Origin: an uncultured Lentisphaeria bacterium
GTDB taxonomy: Bacteria; Verrucomicrobiota; Lentisphaeria; Victivallales; Victivallaceae
Length of the DNA: 6,070 nt
NCBI GenBank assembly: GCA_903821255.1
Contig: CAIJKT010000496.1
Span: 1 to 6,070, forward strand
Direction: 5' to 3'
In this document: positions 1-6,070 of the stretch, piece after piece
Position numbering within the stretch: the first letter of the stretch is position 1
Layout: every line of letters begins with the position of its first letter
Translations under genes and position numbers: made by a program
Notes under the pieces: model-generated
Seen by the model: only the letters and a program-made list of their open reading frames with translations
What the model was told of the DNA's origin: nothing
The model's database searches: none

Positions 1-1
1 C

Positions 2-241
2 TGTTCCGTGCTGGTCAAGGACGGCATGACGCCCCAGGACAAGCTCGTCACCGCCGAAGAGAATGATTCGCTCACCAAAATCATGGAAACCATGACGGCA
101 AAAAGAATCCGTCATATCCCGGTACTTAAAGAAGGGGAAGTCTGCGGCATTGTCTCCATCGGCGACGTCGTCAAATTCCTGCTTGGCGTAATGATGGATG
201 AGAACAAGCAGATGAAGGATTATATCGCCGGTGGATTTTAA
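2..241 (+). CDS. CBS-domain protein, C-terminal part (5' end outside window)
   Basis: The open frame enters from the left edge and gives 79 visible residues before the TAA. They form one nearly complete CBS domain: a KDGMTP turn at residues 6-11 (usual form V.diMTp), a helix, then RIRHIPV at 35-41 and GIVSIGDVVK at 49-58, the family's typical second-CBS ending. The tail (MKDYIAGGF) is like that of small two-CBS proteins of about 140 residues, so a first CBS domain probably lies just outside the window. CBS pairs bind adenosyl ligands such as AMP, ATP or SAM and act as regulatory modules; the ligand and partner here cannot be told. A GTG at 8 could be read as a start, but the frame stays open to the edge and the domain would lose its first strand, so it is treated as internal. 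Domain identity is firm; specific function is unknown. Confidence 0.88.
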   Translation, partial: CSVLVKDGMTPQDKLVTAEENDSLTKIMETMTAKRIRHIPVLKEGEVCGIVSIGDVVKFLLGVMMDENKQMKDYIAGGF

Positions 242-274
242 GACCGGCGATTACCCGCCCTGCAACAAATCCCT

Positions 275-293
275 TCGCCTCCGCCGGAGGCGA
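275..293. repeat. 8-bp GC-rich inverted repeat
   Basis: TCGCCTCC at 275-282 pairs perfectly with GGAGGCGA at 286-293 across a 3-base loop (GCC). It lies 34 bases after the CBS stop codon. No T run follows, so it is a poor intrinsic terminator on its own; it could protect the mRNA 3' end or be part of a dispersed palindromic repeat. Confidence 0.6.
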
Positions 294-311
294 TGCTTTC
301 CTGCTTTAGCT

Positions 312-344
312 GCGGCTATGCCGCGCCGTGAGTTTCATGGCGCG
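312..344. repeat. Two overlapping inverted repeats
   Basis: GCGGC at 312-316 pairs with GCCGC at 320-324 (5 bp, loop TAT). Overlapping it, CGCGCCGTG at 322-330 pairs with CATGGCGCG at 336-344 (9 bp including one G-U, loop AGTTT). The two stems share bases 322-324, so they cannot both form fully. No T run follows either of them. Confidence 0.55.
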
Positions 345-368
345 TTGAACATCCTCTGCCTGCCCGGC

Positions 369-397
369 GGCGTTCTTCGAGAGAAGCCAGTTTTTTT
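369..397 (+). terminator. Probable intrinsic terminator of the CBS gene
   Basis: GGC at 369-371 pairs with GCC at 386-388, and TTCT at 373-376 pairs with AGAA at 382-385; G372 is bulged and the loop is TCGAG. Two bases later comes a run of seven T (391-397). The arrangement fits a rho-independent terminator about 130 bases after the CBS stop, although a 7-bp stem with a bulge is modest. It would isolate the moxR operon from upstream transcription. Confidence 0.45.
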
Positions 398-492
398 GCT
401 TTTATCTTCAGAACACGGTTTTAAAATGAACTTTTTTGGATTACCTTTGTCTAACAGCGACAGAAGCGTGCAATTTTCAGAGAATCACATAT

Positions 493-497
493 AGGAG
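493..497 (+). promoter_or_regulatory. Shine-Dalgarno site that decides the moxR start
   Basis: AGGAG at 493-497 is followed by two in-frame ATG codons, at 500 and 506. The first is only 2 nt away, too close for normal initiation; the second is 8 nt away, within the usual range. The second is therefore preferred. Confidence 0.65.
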
Positions 498-505
498 ATA
501 TGAAT

Positions 506-1528
506 ATGCAGCAGAACGAAATACAGCAATTACAGTCGAGGATTCGCGAAGTTTCAGCGTTTATCCAGCCGCTCAAAACAGAAATCGGACGGATCATCGT
601 CGGACAGGAACATCTGGTCAACCGCCTGCTTCTGGCGCTGATCGCCAACGGGCACGTGCTCCTGGAAGGGGTTCCCGGCCTGGCCAAAACTCTGGCGGTG
701 AAGACGCTGGCCCAGTCGCTGCACGGGTCGTTTTCGCGCATCCAGTTTACGCCGGATCTGCTGCCTGCGGACGTGATCGGCACCCGCATCTATAATGCGA
801 ACGAACATTCTTTCAGCACCAAGCCCGGCCCGGTATTCGCCAATATCGTGCTGGCCGATGAAATCAACCGAGCTCCGGCCAAAGTGCAGAGCGCCCTGCT
901 CGAATGTATGCAGGAAAAACAGGTGACGATTGCCGGCGAACGGCTGCTGATGCCCAAACCGTTCCTGGTCATGGCCACCCAGAACCCGATTGAGCAGGAA
1001 GGCACATATCCGCTGCCGGAAGCCCAGGTTGACCGTTTCATGTTCAAAATCAGAATCGATTATCCGAAGCGCGATGAAGAAAGAATGATTATCGAGCGGA
1101 TGGCCCATCCGGACGTGGACCTCAGCGCCATCGCCGTCGGTCGTCTCGAGGATATTGAAGTCGCCCGGCAATGGGTGGATAAGATATATATTGACGAAAA
1201 GATCATCGAATATATCCTTGATATTACCATCGCCACCCGTCCGGCCCGTCACGCCGAACTTTCCATCCGTCAGACGGAAGCGAAACTTGGCGACCTGGTC
1301 AATTACATCCAGTACGGGGCCTCGCCCCGCGCCGCCATCTGCCTGGTGCTGGCCGCGAAAGCCGCCGCGTTCCTGGAAGGCCGCGCCTATGTGGTGCCGC
1401 AGGACGTCAAAGACGTCGCCCCCGATATTCTCCGTCACCGCATTATGCTGACGTATGAAGCGGAAGCCGAGAACCTGGACACCGACGCCGTCATTAAAAT
1501 GGTTCTTGACGAATTGAGAACGCCTTAG
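506..1528 (+). CDS. moxR: MoxR-family AAA+ ATPase
   Basis: This 340-residue protein is a full-length MoxR ATPase, a cytosolic hexameric AAA+ chaperone thought to remodel or activate vWA-domain partners. Visible landmarks are Walker A GVPGLAKT at 55-62 (the MoxR form, Ala before Lys-Thr), Walker B VLADE at 115-119 followed by INRAP, sensor 1 in ATQNP at 157-161, the family block EQEGTYPLPEAQVDRF just after it, and a sensor-2-like GASPRA at 271-276 in the C-terminal helical lid. All nucleotide-binding residues are present, so it should be active. The start at 506 is chosen by Shine-Dalgarno spacing; ATG 500 would add two residues. It leads the operon, and the DUF58 gene follows after 45 nt. The family assignment is very secure; the substrate is inferred from the neighbours only. 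Confidence 0.96.
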   Translation: MQQNEIQQLQSRIREVSAFIQPLKTEIGRIIVGQEHLVNRLLLALIANGHVLLEGVPGLAKTLAVKTLAQSLHGSFSRIQFTPDLLPADVIGTRIYNANEHSFSTKPGPVFANIVLADEINRAPAKVQSALLECMQEKQVTIAGERLLMPKPFLVMATQNPIEQEGTYPLPEAQVDRFMFKIRIDYPKRDEERMIIERMAHPDVDLSAIAVGRLEDIEVARQWVDKIYIDEKIIEYILDITIATRPARHAELSIRQTEAKLGDLVNYIQYGASPRAAICLVLAAKAAAFLEGRAYVVPQDVKDVAPDILRHRIMLTYEAEAENLDTDAVIKMVLDELRTP

Positions 1529-1573
1529 TCTTCAGTCCCGAACAACGGTAAAGTTTAACTGGAAGGCAAAATC

Positions 1574-2452
1574 ATGCTGCCCTCTGAACTCATAAAACAA
1601 GTTAGAAAGATCGAGATCCGGACCCGCCGGGTGGTTGATGAAATCATCGGCGGCGCTTATCACAGCGTATTCAAAGGCCGCGGAATCGAATTTGACGAAG
1701 TCCGGGAATACACCCCCGAAGATGACGTCCGGGATATCGACTGGAACGTCACCGCCCGCATGGGAACGCCGTACATCAAGAAATATGTCGAAGAACGCGA
1801 ACTGACGGTAATGCTGCTGGTGGATGTGTCCGCCTCCGGGGCTTTCGGCAGCGGCGATAAATCCAAACGCGAACGCGCCGTCGAAACCGCCGCGCTGCTG
1901 GCGTTCAGCGCCATCCGCAACAATGATAAAGTCGGGCTGATGCTGTTCACAGATCAAACCGAATTATATCTGCCGCCGCGTTCCGGCCGCACCCGCGGGT
2001 TGCGCCTGATCCGCGAACTGATGGCTTACGAGCCTAAACGCAAAAGCACCGACATCAATGCGGTGTTGAAGAACACAATGCAGGTACTGCACAAGCGCAG
2101 TGTGGTCTTCCTGATCAGCGACATGATTGACAATGACGGGTTCGAAAAGTCGATGAAAATCGTCAACCGCCGTCACGATCTGGTCGCGGTGCGGATTCTC
2201 GACCCCCTGGAACTTCGATGGCCGCGCGGCGTCAGCGTCATGGTTGAAGATGCCGAGACCGGCCGCGATGTGGCTTTTGACGGCAGTAAAGCCGCCGGGC
2301 TGGAAAAATTCCGCGCCTTCGCCGCCGGCATGCATGACGGCATCAAAAAGAGTTGTGACCGCGCCAAAGTGGACATCATTGACATCCGCTGCGGCGAAGA
2401 TTATGTAAAACCGCTGGTTACTTTCTTCAGTAACCGTAAATATCGAAAATAG
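1574..2452 (+). CDS. DUF58 protein with vWA-like MIDAS motif
   Basis: This 292-residue protein has the DUF58 signature at about residues 34-58 (GRGIEFDEVREYTPEDDVRDIDW), followed by a von Willebrand A-like fold. The metal-ion-dependent adhesion site looks intact: DVSAS at 84-88 (D-x-S-x-S), a Thr-Asp at 159-160 and ISDMID with Asp183. Many DUF58 proteins have degenerate MIDAS residues, so retention suggests real metal binding. No signal peptide or membrane helix is evident, so it is probably cytosolic or bound to its membrane partners. DUF58 genes regularly follow moxR and are the likely direct partner of the ATPase. Start ATG 1574 has GGAAGG 7 nt upstream. Length is normal for the short form of the family. 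The molecular function of DUF58 is not established. Confidence 0.93.
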   Translation: MLPSELIKQVRKIEIRTRRVVDEIIGGAYHSVFKGRGIEFDEVREYTPEDDVRDIDWNVTARMGTPYIKKYVEERELTVMLLVDVSASGAFGSGDKSKRERAVETAALLAFSAIRNNDKVGLMLFTDQTELYLPPRSGRTRGLRLIRELMAYEPKRKSTDINAVLKNTMQVLHKRSVVFLISDMIDNDGFEKSMKIVNRRHDLVAVRILDPLELRWPRGVSVMVEDAETGRDVAFDGSKAAGLEKFRAFAAGMHDGIKKSCDRAKVDIIDIRCGEDYVKPLVTFFSNRKYRK

Positions 2453-2466
2453 ATGGATTTACGCAA

Positions 2467-3468
2467 ATGACGAAGAAAAAAACAGGCCGTAGAATATTAT
2501 TCATCCTGATGGTGACGGCAATATCCGCCGCGATTCTCCTGCCCGGCGCCGCCGCCGTCATCTACTGGTACGGAGTGAAAGCCAATGTTCCGGTTCAGGA
2601 TTTGACCGGCATTGTCATGACGCCTTCCGGCGACAGCCGGCTCGGCGATACGGTGACGACATCAGTTCTGCTGAAACTGCCGTGGCACCGCCGTCCGGTT
2701 GAAGCGGCGGCCGAAATCGGCAAGGGCGCAACCATGCTGTCTGACCCGTCAATCATCCGTCAGCAATGGGGCATCGGTTATTCCGTCTGGAAAATAGCAA
2801 TTGAAATGCGGCCCTACCGCACCGGCCTGATCCCGCCCGGCAAACTTGACGTCAAATTCAACCGTTATGACGAAAAGAGCACTGACCTGGGCATGGACTT
2901 CCGGATACCGGAATTTAAAGTGCTGCCGCTGGATAACGCTAAAGGCGGCAATCTGCTGGTGGCATCCCGTCTGCCCGACCCCGGCATTGCTCAGAAGAAG
3001 ACACTTTGGACAATCGGCGCGATTCTGCTGGCGCTGCTGGTAATTGCGACGCTGTATTGCGTCTTCAGAAAACGGCAGGAAGGCCCGGTGACGCTGGCGC
3101 CGTGGGAAACGGCGCTGCTGGAACTGGCGGAACTCCGCATCGGCTTCCGTCAGGGCAAAATCGAAATGGAAACCTGCTTCGTCAAACTGACCGACGTAGT
3201 GCGGCAGTATCTGGAAAAGCGTTTCCGGATCAATGCCCCCCAGCAGACAACTTACGAATTTCTGGGAGAACTCAACAAGCCTGACGGCGCTCTGCCGGAA
3301 TCTCAGCGGCCGTTTCTGCGGGAATTCATGACCGCCGCCGACCTGGTTAAATTTGCCAAACTGCCGCCGGATGAACATACGCTCAGCGTGGCGCTGGACA
3401 AAGCCGAAGTGCTGGTTGCCGAAACCCGCCCGGATTCTGAACTCAATAAGAAAGGAGCCGCCCAATGA
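2467..3468 (+). CDS. BatD-like / DUF4381-like two-helix membrane protein
   Basis: The 333-residue product has a basic N-terminus (TKKKTGRR) and a hydrophobic stretch at about 10-34 (signal anchor), an extracytoplasmic beta-rich part at about 44-157 that looks like one Ig-type domain, a second helix at about 179-199 followed by RKRQ, and a helical cytoplasmic tail. The tail (about 210-320) resembles the C-terminus of BatD and DUF4381 proteins: a helical LELAELRIGFRQGKI stretch, then VVRQYLEKRFRINAPQQTTYEFL and DLVKFAKLPP. Classical BatD proteins are much longer with several extracytoplasmic domains, so this is a compact version. No cysteine pair or catalytic motif stands out. It starts 14 nt after the DUF58 stop with only a weak GATGGA upstream, suggesting coupled translation. 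It is probably the membrane partner of the vWA protein encoded next. The fold is inferred by eye and the family name is tentative. Confidence 0.75.
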   Translation: MTKKKTGRRILFILMVTAISAAILLPGAAAVIYWYGVKANVPVQDLTGIVMTPSGDSRLGDTVTTSVLLKLPWHRRPVEAAAEIGKGATMLSDPSIIRQQWGIGYSVWKIAIEMRPYRTGLIPPGKLDVKFNRYDEKSTDLGMDFRIPEFKVLPLDNAKGGNLLVASRLPDPGIAQKKTLWTIGAILLALLVIATLYCVFRKRQEGPVTLAPWETALLELAELRIGFRQGKIEMETCFVKLTDVVRQYLEKRFRINAPQQTTYEFLGELNKPDGALPESQRPFLREFMTAADLVKFAKLPPDEHTLSVALDKAEVLVAETRPDSELNKKGAAQ

Positions 3469-4496
3469 CGTTTTTCGCATATCCGCTGGTGCTTCTGCTG
3501 TATGTTCCGTTTGTCATACTGGTCATTTATGCCTGGCGCAAACCGCTGCCGTCAATCCGCGTTTCAACGGCAAAACCGTTTCTGGCCGTCAGCAGCGGGA
3601 GCAGGCCGTCATCGTTCCGGCTGCCGTTCATGATCTTTACGATCGCGCTGGCGCTGCTGATCTGTGCGCTGGCCCGTCCGCGGCAGGGTTCCGAACGGGT
3701 GGTGATCAAGGCGAAAGGCATCGACATCATGCTGGCCTTAGACCTTTCCGGCAGCATGGAATCTTTTGATGTTCCGCCCGGCGTCACGATGGAAAAGCAG
3801 CTTTATGACCTGATCAAAGCGGAGAAAATCAAAGGCCGGCTGGAAACCGCCAAACAGGAAATCAGCAAGTTTATCGCGAAGCGGCCCAATGATCGCATTG
3901 GACTGGTGGGGTTCGCCGAACTGGCATACAACATTTGTCCGCCGACGCTGGACCACGCCTGGCTCATCGGCAACATGACCCGGCTGGCTCCGGGTGTGAT
4001 CGGCGACCGCACCAATATCGCCTCGCCGATCGCCAGCGCCGTCAGCCGGCTGGAAAAATCCGATTCAAAACGCCGGGTCATGGTGCTTTTCACTGACGGC
4101 GCCAATAATATTGACGACCGGATTACGCCGCGCCAGGCGGCGAAGCTGGCGAAAAGCAGTGATGTTGTTATCTATACCGTCGGCATCGGCAGCGACAATG
4201 CCTGCGTCCTGCGGGAAGGCTTCGGCGGGCTGAGTTTCGTGCCGATAAAGGGTGAATTTGACGAAAAACTGCTCAAGGACATTGCCGAATATTCCGACGG
4301 CAAATATTACAAAGCTTACGACGCCGAAGGTCTGGAAAATGTCATGAACGAAATCAACCGCATGGAAAAAACTGTTATCGAACAGCCTAAATACATTGAT
4401 TATAAAGAATTTGCGCCGATGTTCATTGGAATGGCGCTGGCGCTTATGCTCTTCGGTTTTGTCCTGGAACGCACCGTCATGCTCCGGGTGCCGTAG
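3465..4496 (+). CDS. batA: BatA-like membrane-anchored vWA protein
   Basis: This 343-residue protein has the BatA layout: a helix at about 6-24, a second at about 53-70 followed by ARPRQGSE, a vWA domain at about 86-300, and a C-terminal helix at about 317-336. The MIDAS is complete: DLSGS at 93-97, Thr183 in DRTNIASPIASA, and Asp211 in LFTDGANN. The vWA domain should lie in the cytoplasm or periplasm depending on topology; two helices before it and one after are as in other BatA proteins. Between DLSGSM and the conserved GRLETAK helix lies an extra segment (about residues 100-123) that typical BatA proteins lack. The ATG overlaps the previous stop by 4 nt (ATGA) with AAAGGAG 7 nt upstream, so translation is coupled. 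BatA proteins have been linked to aerotolerance and stress in Bacteroides-type Bat operons; the role here is inferred. No second vWA gene follows. Confidence 0.9.
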   Translation: MTFFAYPLVLLLYVPFVILVIYAWRKPLPSIRVSTAKPFLAVSSGSRPSSFRLPFMIFTIALALLICALARPRQGSERVVIKAKGIDIMLALDLSGSMESFDVPPGVTMEKQLYDLIKAEKIKGRLETAKQEISKFIAKRPNDRIGLVGFAELAYNICPPTLDHAWLIGNMTRLAPGVIGDRTNIASPIASAVSRLEKSDSKRRVMVLFTDGANNIDDRITPRQAAKLAKSSDVVIYTVGIGSDNACVLREGFGGLSFVPIKGEFDEKLLKDIAEYSDGKYYKAYDAEGLENVMNEINRMEKTVIEQPKYIDYKEFAPMFIGMALALMLFGFVLERTVMLRVP

Positions 4497-4512
4497 AAAA
4501 ATCCGGCTATGG

Positions 4513-4553
4513 AAAATGTAAAAGCACAGCCGGGAATCTTTTCCCGGCTGTGC
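4513..4553 (-). terminator. Strong hairpin between convergent genes; intrinsic terminator of fucI
   Basis: GCACAGCCGGGAA at 4524-4536 pairs perfectly with TTCCCGGCTGTGC at 4541-4553, a 13-bp stem with a TCTT loop. Read on the minus strand, it is followed at once by TTTTACATTTT (4523 down to 4513), a good U tract, 12 bases beyond the fucI stop. On the plus strand the next bases are AATAACAGACTTT, a poor U tract, so termination of the Bat operon here would be weaker or would rely on the stem blocking or stabilising the transcript end. Confidence 0.85.
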
Positions 4554-4564
4554 AATAACAGACT

Positions 4565-6070
4565 TTAACGATAGACCGGTCCGAATGTCTGGCAGGCGCG
4601 GTAATCCGAGCCTTCCGCATCCATGCCGAATGCGGCCCAGGTGCTGGGACGGTAGATATCGCTTTCCGGAACGTTGTGCATACATACCGGAATTCTCAGC
4701 ATTGACGCCAGCGTGATCAGGTCCGCGCCGATATGCCCGTAGCTGAATGCCCCGTGGTTGGCGCCCCAGTTGGCCATGACGCTGTAAACATCGGTGAATG
4801 CGCCTCTGCCGGTGATTCTCGGAGCGAACCAGGTCGTGGGCCAGCTCGGATTGGTTCTGCGGTCAAGCTTGTCATGAATTTTCGCCGGCAGCTCAAAAGT
4901 GAAGCCTTCCGCAATCTGCAGCACCGGGCCAAGTCCCTTGATCAGATTGATGCGGGACATGGTGACCGGCATTCCGCCTTTGGACATGAATCTGGAGGAG
5001 AAACCGCCTCCGCGGAAGTATTCGGTGATAGCCGCGCACCATTCGGTGGCGTCAAGACATCTGCCTGCTTCCGCCGGGGTGATTTCCCAGAACGGTTTCA
5101 TGGCGGGCTTGCCGTTTTTCGTCTGCTGTCCGGTGGCGTCCATCGTGGTCGCGCCGGAATTGATCAGATGAATCAGGCCGTTTTTGCCGTCGCCGCTGAT
5201 TTTATGGCCGGTGGCTTTGTAAATGGCTTCCGGACTCCAGTAAGTCCTGACATCGGAGAAGCCCTGGGAGGTGCCGGTCAGCAACTGGCCGAACAGCATG
5301 GCAACGCCGTTTAAAGCATCATTTTCAGTAGCCAGCACATACGGCTGACGGATGCCGTTCCAGTCGAACGAAGAGTTGAGGACGGTTTCCATGAAATCGC
5401 CGTTGGGCAGATGGTCAGTCCACTGCCGCTGTCCCTGGAATCCGGCGCACAGCGCATTGTGTCCCAGCGCCTCTTCGCCGAAGCCGAGTTCCGCCAGTCT
5501 GGGATTGCCGACCATCAGGTCGCGGCCGATCATGGTCATTTTTACCACAAATTCCCAGATTTTATCTTTTTCCCTGTCGGATTTACGCGACTTGGCGGAA
5601 TTGAAGTCCTCGCCTTCCTTGCAGTTCGCCTTGGTCCATTTCAGGGCTTTCTTAAATTCCTTCTCATCATAAATGCCTTCGTCAATGCGGCGGACGAATT
5701 CGGTCATATCAACGGCTTCGCAGCGCATCCCCAGATAATCTTCGAAGAATCCGGGATCAACGATTGAACCGGCGATACCCATGGAAACGCTGCCCATCGA
5801 CAAGTATGAAGTGCCTTTCATTGCGGCAACGGCAAGTCCGGCGCGGACAAAGCGGAGAACTTTCTCCTGAACATCGGCGGGAATTGAAGTGTCATCGGCG
5901 TTCTGGACGTCTCTGCCGTAAATGCCGAATGCGGGAACGCCTTTCTGGCTGTGTCCGGCCAGGACTGCCGCCAGATACACAGCGCCCGGGCGCTCGGTGC
6001 CGTTGAATCCCCAGACCGCTTTCGGAATCAGCGGGTCCATATCCATGGTTTCGCCGCCGTAGCACCAGCA
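4565..6070 (-). CDS. fucI: L-fucose isomerase (5' end outside window)
   Basis: FucI converts L-fucose to L-fuculose (and D-arabinose to D-ribulose), the first step of fucose catabolism; it is a cytosolic Mn2+-dependent hexamer. The 501 visible residues run from [13 protein letters not shown] to the stop and follow the E. coli protein (about 590 residues) closely from memory, so about 88 N-terminal residues lie beyond the right edge. Equivalents of the E. coli metal and catalytic residues are present: Glu249 in ATENDALNG (E337), Asp273 in FSDVRTYW (D361, the same 24-residue spacing) and His439 in NWGANHG (H528). Other family blocks include [33 protein letters not shown] and RIPVCMHNV. The Met at 6046 is internal, not the start, because the frame and family similarity continue to the edge. 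It converges on the Bat operon, 68 nt between stops, and is not co-transcribed with it. No fucose kinase, aldolase or transporter is in view. Confidence 0.97.
   Translation of the reverse strand, partial: CWCYGGETMDMDPLIPKAVWGFNGTERPGAVYLAAVLAGHSQKGVPAFGIYGRDVQNADDTSIPADVQEKVLRFVRAGLAVAAMKGTSYLSMGSVSMGIAGSIVDPGFFEDYLGMRCEAVDMTEFVRRIDEGIYDEKEFKKALKWTKANCKEGEDFNSAKSRKSDREKDKIWEFVVKMTMIGRDLMVGNPRLAELGFGEEALGHNALCAGFQGQRQWTDHLPNGDFMETVLNSSFDWNGIRQPYVLATENDALNGVAMLFGQLLTGTSQGFSDVRTYWSPEAIYKATGHKISGDGKNGLIHLINSGATTMDATGQQTKNGKPAMKPFWEITPAEAGRCLDATEWCAAITEYFRGGGFSSRFMSKGGMPVTMSRINLIKGLGPVLQIAEGFTFELPAKIHDKLDRRTNPSWPTTWFAPRITGRGAFTDVYSVMANWGANHGAFSYGHIGADLITLASMLRIPVCMHNVPESDIYRPSTWAAFGMDAEGSDYRACQTFGPVYR

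Larger units (their letters stand above)
242..505. other. Intergenic region with palindrome cluster and AT-rich leader
   Basis: This 264-base gap separates the CBS gene from the moxR operon. Its first ~155 bases are GC-rich and hold several short inverted repeats, listed separately. From about 391 it becomes T/A-rich up to the moxR ribosome binding site. I see no convincing sigma70 promoter; the best pair is TTGCTT at 396 and TAAAAT at 422, with a 20-nt spacer that is too long. An open frame runs through the gap from a GTG at 231, but its Arg-rich part is simply the translation of a palindrome and it has no ribosome binding site, so I do not call a gene. Confidence 0.6.

Noticed and set aside
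442..449. TACCTTTG, matching the Bacteroidota -7 promoter element TAnnTTTG, upstream of moxR
   Set aside because: No TTTG element lies at the expected distance upstream, and the clear Shine-Dalgarno sites before several genes argue against a Bacteroidota host. A chance match is plausible.
231..494. An 87-codon frame from GTG 231 across the intergenic gap
   Set aside because: It starts inside the CBS gene's last codons without a ribosome binding site, and its Arg-rich part is the translation of a palindrome.
554..1438. A 294-codon open frame on the minus strand opposite moxR
   Set aside because: It lies wholly antisense to a well-conserved AAA+ gene, its residues have no recognisable motif, and such long mirror frames are common in GC-rich coding DNA.
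2416..2435. A 7-bp inverted repeat (GGTTACT / AGTAACC) near the 3' end of the DUF58 gene
   Set aside because: It is within coding sequence for the conserved-looking C-terminus, has no T run, and one or two such repeats are expected by chance in 6 kb.
4065..4685. A 206-codon minus-strand frame spanning the batA end and the fucI end
   Set aside because: It overlaps two real genes and the terminator hairpin and has no recognisable domain.
4733..5314. A 193-codon plus-strand open frame inside fucI
   Set aside because: It is antisense to strongly conserved FucI sequence and shows no domain; it is a mirror of the codon bias.
506..6070. A functional link between the Bat operon and fucI
   Set aside because: The genes are convergent and separated by a strong hairpin, so they are not co-transcribed; adjacency alone is not evidence.

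Overview
The window (6,070 bases, GC-rich by eye except for an AT-rich stretch before the second gene) is ordinary bacterial chromosome. It holds five protein genes: a CBS-domain protein cut by the left edge, a four-gene MoxR/Bat-type operon, and a convergent L-fucose isomerase gene cut by the right edge. Most starts have a purine-rich Shine-Dalgarno sequence. A moxR - DUF58 - BatD-like - vWA order, with a vWA protein carrying a long segment after its metal site, reminds me of the Planctomycetes-Verrucomicrobia-Lentisphaerae group, perhaps a gut Lentisphaerota relative, but this taxonomic guess comes from memory and is weak. I see no mobile element, tRNA, rRNA or CRISPR.

Layout. Bases 1-241 (+) encode the last CBS domain of a CBS-pair protein. 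Bases 242-505 are non-coding: the first part carries several GC-rich palindromes and a plausible terminator, and the last ~110 bases are an AT-rich leader before moxR. Bases 506-4496 (+) are one compact operon: a MoxR AAA+ ATPase, a DUF58 protein with an intact MIDAS motif, a two-helix membrane protein resembling a shortened BatD, and a membrane-anchored BatA-type vWA protein. Gaps shrink along the operon from 45 nt to 14 nt to a 4-nt ATGA overlap. A strong hairpin then separates it from fucI, which runs on the minus strand from beyond the right edge to 4565.

How the genes may work together. In this family a MoxR ATPase is thought to act as a chaperone on partners that carry vWA domains. Here the likely partners are the soluble DUF58 protein and the membrane-bound BatA-like protein, with the BatD-like protein as a second membrane component. 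The role is probably in envelope or stress physiology, but the substrate cannot be read from sequence. The locus lacks the second vWA protein (BatB), the TPR protein (BatC) and the long BatD found in classical Bat operons, so it is a reduced version. FucI (L-fucose to L-fuculose) is a separate sugar-catabolism gene that only shares the terminator region.

I find no convincing new system. The items most worth a second look are the palindrome cluster at 275-397, the reduced Bat operon with its compact BatD-like protein, and the extra segment after the BatA MIDAS motif.
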